From Paractinoplanes tereljensis (GTDB lineage: Bacteria > Actinomycetota > Actinomycetes > Mycobacteriales > Micromonosporaceae): a stretch of 64,000 nucleotides of DNA. The notes beneath the pieces are model-generated. The model saw only the letters and a list, made by a program, of their open reading frames with translations, did no database searches and was not told where the DNA came from. A program made the position numbers and the translations under genes. The stretch lies in contig NZ_BOMY01000031.1 of assembly GCF_016862435.1 (NCBI RefSeq), positions 124,001 through 188,000 on the forward strand, in the 5' to 3' direction. Each line of letters opens with the position of its first letter. Position 1 is the stretch's first letter. This document shows, piece after piece, positions 41,614 through 49,826 of this stretch.

Positions 41614-43221
41614 TCAACTGCGGCGGTCAAGCAGGTCGACCACGGTCATGCCGGTCTCACCCCCGACTAATTTCAAGCCGTTCTCGGCCCTGGCTGCGAG
41701 GGCGAGCGGGCTGAGGTCGTTGACCAGCGTGGCGTAAGTAATCTTGTCGAGTCCGGCACCCACCAACGGCGCGGCGATCCGTAGGGCGGCTTTCAAGGCC
41801 ACGCCTTGCATGGAGCCGCCGTGCAGCACGATATTGCGAGTCCGATACAGGCGCCTCATCGCGATCCGGAAGACGGCGGCCGTCGTCGCTAGCTCTGCTC
41901 GAGGATTGGCCACAACTCGGCGCATCCGGTGCACCGCCGCGATGTCGGAGTCGCGTCGGAAGCGCTCGGTCGGTGCGAGCATCTCACCGGCCGCTAGGGC
42001 CTTTGCAACCGCAGCCGCTCGTTCGCGGCTGTTCGTGCACGCCGCCAGCGCGTATGCGAGAGCATCGGGAGTCTCTGGCTGATGTCTGTGGGCGAGAGCG
42101 GTCAGTTCGGCACGAGGCCATGAACAGGCGATTACAGCCGCCAGCCGGTCGGCTGCGACGGCCTTCCCGGATCGTTCCTCATCGCTGGGATCGTCCGGAT
42201 GCGACAGCAAGGACTCAATCGCGGCCCACACCCCCGCGACTGCCGGCCCAAGAGCACCGCGATTCAACGGCGCTGCCAGTTCCAAGGCGTCGTCGATCAA
42301 AGTGCGTTGCCCCTGGACCTGGTAAAGGCGACCTTCGTTCACCAGCGACAGCACGTGAGCTCCCCTGGACGGCGTGACGAAAGGGATCGGCTCCGGGTGT
42401 TCGTCTACCCAAAGTTTTGAGGCAGCTCTGACCCCACCCCTGTTGCCGCGTTCGAAGGACGATCGCACCACCATGTGCTCGACCAGTTCGCGGACCTGGC
42501 TTGCCGCGCTGAAGGGATCCCGCGCAACCATTCGATAGAGAAAGCCGCCGCCGGGGCGTAATCCGTTGGTGGAATGGCCGCGCTGTTTCAGCCAATCCAC
42601 GACCTCACGGCCCGAGAGCCACGCCTCGTGCCTCTGGGCTTGCTCACGTTCAGGCGCATTGTCCAGGACCGCGAGAACGGTGAACTCCTGCGGCGCGGCG
42701 GTGTCAAGGGCAACTGCGCCTTGCAGGACTTCGTCGATGATGGCCTGCCGCCGGGCTAGCTGCCCGATCCACGCAGCCAGGTGGTTCGCGTCGTAGCCGA
42801 GGTCGAGCAGATGCGCTGCAACGACGCGAGCGAGTCGTTCCGGCTGCGGCCGCTGTTCCTCAGGTCGGGCGGCCGCCGATGCCCAGCGGCTCAGGTATCC
42901 CTCACGGGCATGGTCAACGATGTCTTGTAGGCGGCGGTGAGCCGTGCTGGGGTATGGCAGCGGCTTACTCAGCAGCGAGGTCAGTTCGGCGCGCAATTCC
43001 TTGCTGCCCAGGCCGATGTCAGGGCCGATGACCTTCAGTAATTCGTGGCGCTGCCAGTCGACAGCGGCCGGAGACAGCACGCGTTGCCGAGCCCAGATGC
43101 TCGCCTCCAGCAACTCCTCCAGGGCGAGCAGCGAACCGATGTCCCACAGCCGCCGCGGCCATGGCATTCCTTCGAGGGTGAAGAAGTCGATCATTCGAGC
43201 ACGAACATGCCTGTCGTACAT
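41614..43221 (-). CDS. Large protein with C-terminal HEPN (RxxxxH) motif, ApeA-like
   Basis: A 535-residue soluble protein. Near the C-terminus it reads LYRTRNIVLHGGS, where RNIVLH (Arg462 to His467) fits the RxxxxH active site of HEPN ribonuclease domains, and the surrounding helix (FRIAMRRLYRTRN) resembles Apea-like HEPN domains. The N-terminal 400 residues are helical and unassigned (WDIGSLLALEELLEASIWARQRVLSP; GGFLYRMVARDPFSAASQVRELVEHMV). The ATG at 43221 has an AAGG site nine bases upstream. The gene is solitary, flanked by a terminator and by two broken genes, which suggests an insertion at a recombination-prone spot. Abortive-infection RNase is a plausible role. Confidence 0.6.
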   Translation of the reverse strand: MYDRHVRARMIDFFTLEGMPWPRRLWDIGSLLALEELLEASIWARQRVLSPAAVDWQRHELLKVIGPDIGLGSKELRAELTSLLSKPLPYPSTAHRRLQDIVDHAREGYLSRWASAAARPEEQRPQPERLARVVAAHLLDLGYDANHLAAWIGQLARRQAIIDEVLQGAVALDTAAPQEFTVLAVLDNAPEREQAQRHEAWLSGREVVDWLKQRGHSTNGLRPGGGFLYRMVARDPFSAASQVRELVEHMVVRSSFERGNRGGVRAASKLWVDEHPEPIPFVTPSRGAHVLSLVNEGRLYQVQGQRTLIDDALELAAPLNRGALGPAVAGVWAAIESLLSHPDDPSDEERSGKAVAADRLAAVIACSWPRAELTALAHRHQPETPDALAYALAACTNSRERAAAVAKALAAGEMLAPTERFRRDSDIAAVHRMRRVVANPRAELATTAAVFRIAMRRLYRTRNIVLHGGSMQGVALKAALRIAAPLVGAGLDKITYATLVNDLSPLALAARAENGLKLVGGETGMTVVDLLDRRS

Positions 43222-43251
43222 GGCTATCAACCTTCTGAGTGCACAGTGGAG

Positions 43252-43264
43252 AGACAACTTGTCT
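43252..43264. promoter_or_regulatory. 13-bp palindrome upstream of the HEPN-motif gene
   Basis: AGACAA-C-TTGTCT lies 30 bp upstream of the ATG at 43221. A TACAGT hexamer on the minus strand (43272-43277) sits just upstream of it, in the position of a -10 box. An operator overlapping the start of transcription is a reasonable reading. Confidence 0.4.
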
Positions 43265-43337
43265 AGCGCCTACTGTACATGCGACACGGCCGACCCGGGG
43301 TGCATGACGGATGTCATCGGGGGAACTGTGTTGGTAG

Positions 43338-43463
43338 GTCGAGGGCTTCCGCGTGTTCGGGGGCGTGCGGGTTGACTCGGGGCCGCGCACCAGCCCGGCC
43401 TCGCGGACCGTCAAGGTGCGTGAGTACAGCCTGGCCGGCGGCGTGCACGTGCACCGGGTCTGA
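43338..43463 (+). pseudogene. C-terminal remnant of a LiaF/YvqF-like protein
   Basis: A 41-codon fragment, preceded by an in-frame TAG and ending in TGA, reads VEGFRVFGGVRVDSGP and then TVKVREYSLAGGVHVHRV. The paired G-x-x-x-F/L-x-G-G-V-x-V pattern is characteristic of the C-terminal beta-helix of DUF1707/LiaF-type cell-wall-stress proteins. No N-terminal part is present upstream, so this is the surviving end of a disrupted gene. Confidence 0.5.
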
Positions 43464-43536
43464 GGCCCCGGACCTTCCGCACCACCAGGCCTCTGCCGCA
43501 ACCCCGGGCGCGGGCGGGAAGCCTGCCGCCCGTACC

Positions 43537-43701
43537 TCATCGCAGGAAGCTCTTCGCCAGGTCTCGGGCCTGGGCGTGGGCCAGGCTCCGGGCCTGCTCG
43601 GCGTCGGCGGTGACCAGGTTGGGGCGGAAGTGGACGGTGCGGATGTCGTCGACGCCGGCCCAGCGCAGCCAGTCCTCCAGGATGTGCAGAACCTTGGTCA
43701 T
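43537..43701 (-). pseudogene. Azoreductase with internal deletion
   Basis: A 54-codon frame begins MTKVLHI, like the first strand of FMN-dependent NADH-azoreductase (AzoR), and continues directly into LEDWLRWAGVDDIRTVHFRP and ADAEQARSLAHAQARDLAKS, which resembles the enzyme's C-terminal end. About 150 residues, including the FMN-binding loop, are missing with the frame kept, so it is either a clean internal deletion or a shrunken relic. It is divergent from a MarR gene, the usual partner of azoR, across a gap with two operator copies. Confidence 0.6.
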
Positions 43702-43724
43702 GGCGGACTCCAAAGCGAAGTAAT

Positions 43725-43767
43725 ATGCGTGCGCACACACATTGTTAGATCGATGCGTGCGCACGCA
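43725..43767. promoter_or_regulatory. Two MarR-type operators
   Basis: TGCGTGCGCACGCA at 43754-43767 is a perfect 14-bp palindrome, and TGCGTGCGCACACA at 43725-43738 is the same site with one change. Their start-to-start spacing is 29 bp, near three helical turns, so two dimers could bind one face. They fill the gap between the azoreductase remnant and the MarR gene. Confidence 0.7.
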
Positions 43768-43790
43768 CAGGAGTTGGGTACGCTCGGGTG

Positions 43791-44222
43791 ATGAGCGACA
43801 CCGATCCGGCCGCGTGGGCGGCGCTGCTGCGGGTGCACGCGGCCCTGGTTCCGCTGATCGACCGCGAGCTGCAGGCCGCCTGCCGCCTGCCGCTGACCTG
43901 GTACGACGTACTCCTGGAGTTGAATTCGGCGCCGGAGCGCAGACTCAGCATGGGTGAGCTGGGGCAGGTCGCGGTGGTCAGCCGCACCCGGGCCAGCCGG
44001 GTCGTCGACCAGCTGGAGGCGGCCGGCCTGGTCAGCCGGGAGAGCAACCCGGACGACCGCCGTTCGGCGTACGCATCGATCACCGAGGCCGGCCGGCAGC
44101 GCCTGCGCGACGCCGCCCCGGTCTACCTCGACGCCATCCGTCGGCATTTCACATCCCGGATGACGGCGGCCGAGTCGCGCGCGGTCGCGTCGGCGCTCGG
44201 CAAGGTACTGCGGACCGGTTAG
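43791..44222 (+). CDS. MarR-family transcriptional regulator
   Basis: A 143-residue MarR/HxlR-like winged-helix protein. The recognition region is RRLSMGELGQVAVVSRTRASRVVDQLEAAGLVSRESNPDDRRSAYASITEAGRQRL, with the typical DDRR wing. The start is ATG 43791 or the GTG just before it; neither has a strong ribosome-binding site. It probably represses itself and the divergent gene through the two palindromes upstream, but the divergent target is now a deleted azoreductase, so the regulator may be an orphan or control other genes. Confidence 0.88.
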   Translation: MSDTDPAAWAALLRVHAALVPLIDRELQAACRLPLTWYDVLLELNSAPERRLSMGELGQVAVVSRTRASRVVDQLEAAGLVSRESNPDDRRSAYASITEAGRQRLRDAAPVYLDAIRRHFTSRMTAAESRAVASALGKVLRTG

Positions 44223-44271
44223 GTCATCCGACAGATTCGATGACTCTGACTGGCGGGCCATGCTCGCGAGC

Positions 44272-45069
44272 ATGACGAACACGCCGGCCCTGTTCATCCA
44301 CGGCCTCTGGCTGCACGCCTCGTCCTGGCAGCCGTGGAGCGACCTCTTCGCCGCCCGTGGGTACGCCCCGGTCGCCCCGGGCTGGCCCGGTGAGCCGGAC
44401 ACCGTCGAGGCCGCCCGCCGCGACCCGCAAGCGGTCGCCGGTCACGGCATCGACGACGTCACCGAGCACTACGCCGCGGTCATCGCGACGCTGCCGGCCG
44501 CGCCGGTCATCATCGGGCACTCGTTCGGCGGTCTGATCACCCAGAAGCTGCTCGGGCGCGGGCTCGGCCGGGCCGGTATCGCGATCGACCCGGCGCAGAT
44601 CAAGGGCGTCAAACCGTTGCCGTTCGCGCAGTTGCGCTCCGGCTTCCCGGTTCTCGGCAACCCCGCGAACCGGCGCCGGGCCGTTTCCCTCACTCCGGCG
44701 CAATTCCGGTACGGGTTCGCGAACGCGCTCGGCGAGCGCGAGTCCGGTGACCTGTTCGACCGCTGGACGGTTCCGTCGCCGGGCCGGCCGCTGTTCGAGG
44801 CGGCGTTCGCGAACTTCACCAGGAACTCGCCGGCCGCGGTCGACACCGCCAACACCACCCGCGGCCCGCTGCTGCTGATCTCCGGCCAGCAGGACCACAC
44901 CGTGCCGGACGTGGTCACCCGGGCCACCTACAAGCTGTACGGCGACTCGGCCGCCACCACCGAGCTCAAGCAGTTCCCGGACCGGGGCCACTCGCTCACC
45001 ATCGACTCGGGCTGGCGCGCGGTCGCCGACCACACCCTGGCGTGGCTGGCCGCCCAGGGCATCAGCTGA
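44272..45069 (+). CDS. Alpha/beta hydrolase
   Basis: A 265-residue alpha/beta-fold hydrolase. The oxyanion region is LFIHGLWLHASSW, the nucleophile elbow is GHSFGG, the acid is probably Asp in SGQQDHTVP and the catalytic His lies in DRGHSLTID. The segment DPAQIKGVKPLPFAQLRSGFPVLGNPANRRR is the cap domain. The ATG at 44272 gives a normal N-terminus; an upstream ATG adds four residues. It follows the MarR gene on the same strand and overlaps the convergent aldo/keto reductase gene by 8 nt. The substrate is unknown. Confidence 0.85.
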   Translation: MTNTPALFIHGLWLHASSWQPWSDLFAARGYAPVAPGWPGEPDTVEAARRDPQAVAGHGIDDVTEHYAAVIATLPAAPVIIGHSFGGLITQKLLGRGLGRAGIAIDPAQIKGVKPLPFAQLRSGFPVLGNPANRRRAVSLTPAQFRYGFANALGERESGDLFDRWTVPSPGRPLFEAAFANFTRNSPAAVDTANTTRGPLLLISGQQDHTVPDVVTRATYKLYGDSAATTELKQFPDRGHSLTIDSGWRAVADHTLAWLAAQGIS

Positions 45070-45916
45070 GCGCGTCGAGAGCCGCGGTGGCCTCGGGGTC
45101 CAGCTCGATCCGGGCCACCGCGACGTTGTCGGCCAGGTGGCCGAGGTCGCGGGTGCCGGGGATCAGCAGCGTGTGCGGGCTGTGCCCGAGCAGCCAGGCC
45201 AGCCCGGCCTGGGCGGGGGTGATGCCGAGGCGCTCGGCCTGGTCGGCGACCACCGGGTGGCCGCCGACGCTGGGGAAGCCGTCGAAGGCCGAGCCGAGCG
45301 GGAAGAACGGCACCCAGGCGATGCCGTGCGCCGCGCACTCGGCCAGCACGTCCTCGTGGCCGCGGGTGAGCACGTTGTAGAGGTTCTGCACGCAGACGAT
45401 GCCGGCCGGAAGAGCCTGCCGCAGCTGGGCGAGGCTGACGTGGCTCAGGCCGATGCCGCCGATCTTGCCGGCGTCGCGCAGGGTGATCAGCTCGGCCAGC
45501 TGGCTGTCCAGGTCGACGGCCTGCTCGCCGGTGGCGACGATGCCCGGTGTCATGTCGGCCCGGCGCAGGTTGACCACCGCGAGGTGGTCGGTGCCGAGGG
45601 CCCGCAGATTTTCCTCGACCTGGGCCCGCAACTCGGCCGGCTTCTGGGCGGCGACGAGGCGCTCGGTCGGGTGGGTGACGGCGCCGACCTTGGTGACCAG
45701 CCGAAGGCTATCGGCGTACGGATGGAGGGCGGTTTTGATCAGGCTGTTGACCGTGCCCGGACCGTAGAACTGGGCGGTGTCGAGGTGGTCGACGCCGAGT
45801 TCGACGGCTCGCTGCAGGACCTTGACGGCGTCGGCGGGGTCGCCGTGTTCCAGCTGCATGGCGCCGAAGCCGACCCGGAGGACGTCGTGTTCGCCGAGCT
45901 TCCCGTACGTGGTCAT
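45062..45916 (-). CDS. Aldo/keto reductase
   Basis: A 284-residue NADPH-dependent aldo/keto reductase TIM barrel. The active-site residues are visible as Asp and Tyr in HLDTAQFYG and Lys in LVTKVG. The cofactor region includes IGLSHVSLAQL, VQNLYNVLTRG and LLIPGTRDLGHLADNVA. A GGGAGGG site precedes the ATG. It is divergent from a TetR gene across 53 bp, so the two are probably coregulated. Physiological substrate is unknown. Confidence 0.9.
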   Translation of the reverse strand: MTTYGKLGEHDVLRVGFGAMQLEHGDPADAVKVLQRAVELGVDHLDTAQFYGPGTVNSLIKTALHPYADSLRLVTKVGAVTHPTERLVAAQKPAELRAQVEENLRALGTDHLAVVNLRRADMTPGIVATGEQAVDLDSQLAELITLRDAGKIGGIGLSHVSLAQLRQALPAGIVCVQNLYNVLTRGHEDVLAECAAHGIAWVPFFPLGSAFDGFPSVGGHPVVADQAERLGITPAQAGLAWLLGHSPHTLLIPGTRDLGHLADNVAVARIELDPEATAALDALS

Positions 45917-45969
45917 GGGGTAGGCCCTCCCGATACGATTCCGCTTGACTTCGTCCGAGGCTAGCAGAA

Positions 45970-46545
45970 GTGGAGGCGATTCCGTTTTCCGATTCGGAGC
46001 GGCGCCCCGGCGCCCGTAAGGACGCCCAGCGCAACCGGCAGCGCATCATCGACGCGGCCACCCGGGTCCTCACCGCGGCCGGCCCCGACCCGGTCAAGAT
46101 CGAGGACATCGCGCGCGAGGCGGGGGTCGGCGTCGGCACGCTGTACCGCAACTTCCCGTCCCGCGAGGCCCTGGTCGAGGAGGTCTACCGCAGCGAGCTG
46201 ACCCGGCTGTGCGCGCTGGCCGGGCAGCTGCTGGCCGACCGGTCGCCGGCCGACGCCCTGCGCGAGTGGATGCACCGCTATCAGGACTTCGTGGCCACCA
46301 AGCACGGGATGGCCGAGGCCCTGCGCGCGGTGATCGCCAGCGGCGCGATCAGCTCCGGCCAGACCCGCGCGCACCTCGACGGCGCGATCGCCACCATCCT
46401 CGAGGCCGGCCGGGCCGACGGCAGCCTTCGGGCCGACGTCCAACCGGCCGACGTCTCGGCCAGCATGGCCGGCATCATGCTGGCCGCCGCCGATGTCGCC
46501 CAGGCCACTCGTATGTTGCAATTGCTCGTCGACGGCTTACGGTGA
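45970..46545 (+). CDS. TetR-family transcriptional regulator
   Basis: A 191-residue TetR-type repressor. The helix-turn-helix is at residues about 20-65 (RQRIIDAATRVLTAAGPDPVKIEDIAREAGVGVGTLYRNFPSREALVEEVY), followed by a helical ligand-binding domain of the type found in SbtR-like regulators. A GTG start gives a short N-terminal arm. The divergent aldo/keto reductase is the probable target. No clear palindrome was found in the 53-bp gap, although GGGTAGGCCCTCCC is partly symmetrical. Confidence 0.88.
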   Translation: MEAIPFSDSERRPGARKDAQRNRQRIIDAATRVLTAAGPDPVKIEDIAREAGVGVGTLYRNFPSREALVEEVYRSELTRLCALAGQLLADRSPADALREWMHRYQDFVATKHGMAEALRAVIASGAISSGQTRAHLDGAIATILEAGRADGSLRADVQPADVSASMAGIMLAAADVAQATRMLQLLVDGLR

Positions 46546-46562
46546 TGCATTTCGAACCAAGG

Positions 46563-46578
46563 AACTTCACAGGAAGTT
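46563..46578. promoter_or_regulatory. Short inverted repeat upstream of the penicillin-binding protein
   Basis: AACTTC-ACAG-GAAGTT, 6-bp arms with a 4-nt spacer, lies 29 bp before the GTG start. It could be an operator or a small leader hairpin. The 61-bp gap holds no other recognisable signal. Confidence 0.3.
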
Positions 46579-46606
46579 TCACGAATTGGTCCCGTAACCT
46601 GCCGGG

Positions 46607-48736
46607 GTGAATTCCAGGTTCCGGCGGCGCGACCACAACGTTTTTGCTAATGCGGGAAGCCTGCTGCTGTGCGGGCTGCTGACCGGCGTGGTGGCGGCGG
46701 CCGCGGCCTTTCCGGCCGCCGCGTTGTCCGGGCTCACCGTCAAGGCGGGCCAGAGTGCGTACGAGGCCCTGCCCAGCGAGTTGACCGACTTCAGCTCGCC
46801 GCAGATCACCCGGATCTACGCGTCCGACGGCAAGACGCAGATTGCGGTCATGTATGACGAGTTCCGCAGCGACGTACCGTTGTCGCAGATTTCGGTAAAC
46901 GTGCAGAACGCGATCGTCGCCGCCGAGGACCGCGATTTCTACCACCACAACGGCGTCGATCTCAAAGGCACCCTGCGGGCCCTGGTGAGCGATTCGAGCG
47001 GCGGCAGCAAACAGGGCGCCTCCACGCTCACCATGCAATATGTACGGCTGTCGCTGGAATACTCGGCGACCGACCCGAAGGACGTCGTCGCCGCGTCCCA
47101 GGACACCCCGAAACGCAAGATCACCGAGATGAAGTACGCGTTGCAGCTCGAGAAGGAGCTCAGCAAGAAGGAGATCCTCGAGCGTTACCTGAACATCGCC
47201 CCGTTCGGTAACGGCGCGTACGGGATCTACGCGGCCAGCCAGATCTACTTCAACAAGAGCCCGAAAGACCTGGACGTCGCGCAGGCGGCTCTGCTGGCCG
47301 GCCTGGTGAAGGCGCCGACCAGCTTCAACCCGGCCACCACCAGCGGTTACCCGCAGGCGGTCGCCCGCCGGACGTACGTGCTGGACGGCATGGTCACCAC
47401 CGGCGCGATCACCGCGGTGCAGGAGAAGGCGGCGCTCAAGGAGAAGGTCCCGCAGACGGTCAAGAAGGTCGGCAACGGCTGCGTCTCGGTCAGCAAGAAC
47501 CAGTGGGGCTTCTTCTGCGACTACTTCACCCGCTGGTGGCTGCAGCAGGAGGCGTTCGGCTCGACGACGTACGACCGGCAGCGGCGGCTCAACGACGGCG
47601 GCTACCGCATCGTCACCAGCATGGACCTGGACGCCACCGCGGCCGCGTACAAGCGGATCGGCCAGCAGATCTCCAAGAAGAGCAAGGACGCCCTGATGCT
47701 GGCGGCGGTGCAACCCGGCACCGGCCAGGTGCTGGCCCTCGCGGCCAACCGCACCTACAGCCTGGACGAGTCGAAGAACCACCTCTCCTCGAACCCGAAG
47801 AAGGCCGCCCAGAACCTCAAGGGCACCTACCCCAACACCACCAACCCGATCATCAGCGGTGGCGGCGACGTCGACGGTTACCAGGCCGGCTCGACCTTCA
47901 AGATGTTCACCATGGTGACCGCCCTGAAGCAGGGCCTCCCGCTGACCAAGACGATCAAGGCGGAGAAGGTCGCGAAGACCCACTACATCGTCCAGTCGGG
48001 CAGCCCGGCCGCCTGCCCCGGCACGCACTTCTACTGCCCCGGCAACGCGGGCGAGAGCGAGGCCGGCACCTACAACATGTGGTCGGCGTTCGGGCACTCG
48101 GTGAACACCTACTTCGTGCCCCTCGAAGAGGAGGTCGGGGCGCAGAACGTGGTCGCGACCGCGCAGGACTTCGGCATCCAGTTCCGCGCCTCCAACGACG
48201 CGACGCTGGCCCAGCCGGAGAACGCCGAGCAGTGGGGCGCGTTCACCCTGGGCGTCTCCGAGTCCACCCCGCTCGACCTGGCCAACGCGTACGCCACCCT
48301 GGCCGCCGACGGCAACTACTGCACCCCGACGCCGGTCACCCAGATCCTCGACCGGGACGGCGGGAAGATCGACGTCGGCGCGCCCAGCTGCCGGCAGGTG
48401 GTCACCGCCGAGGTGGCCCGGCAGGCGGTCGACGCGGCCCGCTGCCCGGTCGGCGACTCGGCCCAGACCGGCAGCTGCGGCGGTTCCGGCACCGCGCCCC
48501 AGGCCCGCGGCGTGGTCGGGCACCCGGTCTTCGGCAAGACCGGCACCACCGACAGCTCCAAGACCGCCGCCCTGATCCTGGGCACCACGTCGATCGTGGT
48601 GGCCGGCTACCTGGCCGACACCGACTGGCCGCAGACCACCCAGCACATGGACCACGGCACGGTGAACCCGGCGGTCTGGAACACGGTCGCCGACTACATG
48701 CGCGACAAGCCGTACGTCCAGTTCACCAGACCCTGA
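46607..48736 (+). CDS. Class A penicillin-binding protein (bifunctional peptidoglycan synthase)
   Basis: A 709-residue membrane-anchored enzyme with one N-terminal helix (residues about 15-45). The GT51 glycosyltransferase domain has the catalytic AAEDRDFYHHNG (Glu107) and GASTLTMQYVR. The transpeptidase domain has all three motifs: STFK (Ser429), SVN (Ser498) and KTGTT (Lys644). It polymerises and crosslinks peptidoglycan outside the cell membrane. The GTG start is directly followed by a basic cytoplasmic tail. Its end overlaps the convergent histidine-kinase gene by 14 nt. No PASTA domain is visible. Confidence 0.93.
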   Translation: MNSRFRRRDHNVFANAGSLLLCGLLTGVVAAAAAFPAAALSGLTVKAGQSAYEALPSELTDFSSPQITRIYASDGKTQIAVMYDEFRSDVPLSQISVNVQNAIVAAEDRDFYHHNGVDLKGTLRALVSDSSGGSKQGASTLTMQYVRLSLEYSATDPKDVVAASQDTPKRKITEMKYALQLEKELSKKEILERYLNIAPFGNGAYGIYAASQIYFNKSPKDLDVAQAALLAGLVKAPTSFNPATTSGYPQAVARRTYVLDGMVTTGAITAVQEKAALKEKVPQTVKKVGNGCVSVSKNQWGFFCDYFTRWWLQQEAFGSTTYDRQRRLNDGGYRIVTSMDLDATAAAYKRIGQQISKKSKDALMLAAVQPGTGQVLALAANRTYSLDESKNHLSSNPKKAAQNLKGTYPNTTNPIISGGGDVDGYQAGSTFKMFTMVTALKQGLPLTKTIKAEKVAKTHYIVQSGSPAACPGTHFYCPGNAGESEAGTYNMWSAFGHSVNTYFVPLEEEVGAQNVVATAQDFGIQFRASNDATLAQPENAEQWGAFTLGVSESTPLDLANAYATLAADGNYCTPTPVTQILDRDGGKIDVGAPSCRQVVTAEVARQAVDAARCPVGDSAQTGSCGGSGTAPQARGVVGHPVFGKTGTTDSSKTAALILGTTSIVVAGYLADTDWPQTTQHMDHGTVNPAVWNTVADYMRDKPYVQFTRP

Positions 48737-49826
48737 CGGCGGTCCGGGGGAACCGGACCGTGACCAGCAGGCCACCGTCGGGACGGGGGACCAGGTCAAG
48801 GGTGCCGTGGTGGGCGCGGACGATGCTGTGCACGATGGCCAGGCCGAGCCCGGCACCCGCGTGCTCGCCGGTGCGCACCCGTTCGGTGCCGCGCTGGAAC
48901 GGCTCGGTCAGGGTCGGCACCAGGTCGAGCGGGAGCCGGCGACCGGTGTTCTCGACCCGCAGCACGCTGATGTCGCCGTCCGACTCGGTGTGGACGGTCA
49001 CCGTGCCGCCGCCGGGGAGGTTGTGGACGACGGCGTTCTGCACGAGGTTCGTCACCATCCGGGCCAGGAGCTCGGCGGAACCCCTGGCCCGGGCCGCGCC
49101 ACCGGTCACCTCCAGGGTGATCCGGCGCTGCTCGGCCAGCGGGAGCAGGGTTTCCGCGGCCTCCTCGGCGACCAGCGAGAGGTCGACGCTCTCGGTGCCG
49201 ACGTTGCCCCGGCTGAGCAGCAACAGGGCCTCGGTGAGGTCGATCGCCCGCTGGTTGACCGTGTGCAGGCGGTCGATGAGCTCGTCCGGGCCCCGGGCCG
49301 GGTCCTTGCGGGCGAGGTCGAGCAGCGCCCGCGAGATGGCCAGCGGCGTGCGCAGTTCGTGCGAGGCGTTGGCGGCGAACCGCTGCTGCTCGGCCACGTG
49401 CGCCTCGAGCCGGGCGAGCATGGCGTCGAACGCGTCCGCGAGCTCGCGGAACTCGTCCCGGCGGCCGGGCAGCCGGATCCGGTGGGCGAGCGCGCCGGCC
49501 GTGGCGGTGCGGGTGGCGTCGGTGATCCGGGCCAGCGGGGCGAGCATCCGGCCGGCCAGCAGCCACCCGCCCGCCAGACCCAGGACCAGCAGGAGTGCCA
49601 GCACCACGGCGGCCCGCGGCGCGAAGAACCGCAGCAGGCTGGACCGGACCGGGAAGATCCCGGTCATCTCGTTGTTGCCGGGCACGATGAGCGTGGCCTG
49701 GTCGGGGACGTACCGCAGGAGGAACAGCCAGACCGCGGTGAGCAGCAGGGCACCGGCGACCATCAGGAACCCGGCGTAGCTGAGGGTGAGCTTGAGGCGG
49801 ACGCTCAGGCCGGAGGCTCTATCCAC
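48723..49826 (-). CDS. Sensor histidine kinase (OmpR-type partner)
   Basis: A 367-residue kinase: two membrane helices with a short extracellular loop (about residues 10-110), a HAMP domain, the phospho-acceptor helix NASHELRTPLAISRALLDL, and the ATP-binding domain ending RPDGGLLVTVRFP. The GTG start at 49826 overlaps the response-regulator stop by 8 nt (GTGGATAG). The small sensor loop suggests sensing within or close to the membrane. It lies next to a penicillin-binding protein and a VanZ-like gene, so an envelope signal is likely. Confidence 0.9.
   Translation of the reverse strand: MDRASGLSVRLKLTLSYAGFLMVAGALLLTAVWLFLLRYVPDQATLIVPGNNEMTGIFPVRSSLLRFFAPRAAVVLALLLVLGLAGGWLLAGRMLAPLARITDATRTATAGALAHRIRLPGRRDEFRELADAFDAMLARLEAHVAEQQRFAANASHELRTPLAISRALLDLARKDPARGPDELIDRLHTVNQRAIDLTEALLLLSRGNVGTESVDLSLVAEEAAETLLPLAEQRRITLEVTGGAARARGSAELLARMVTNLVQNAVVHNLPGGGTVTVHTESDGDISVLRVENTGRRLPLDLVPTLTEPFQRGTERVRTGEHAGAGLGLAIVHSIVRAHHGTLDLVPRPDGGLLVTVRFPRTAVRVW

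Noticed and set aside
43319-43535. Plus-strand frames here considered as an intact small gene
   Set aside because: The only coherent frame has a stop just upstream and no start or ribosome-binding site, and its content resembles only the tail of LiaF-like proteins, so it is listed as a remnant.
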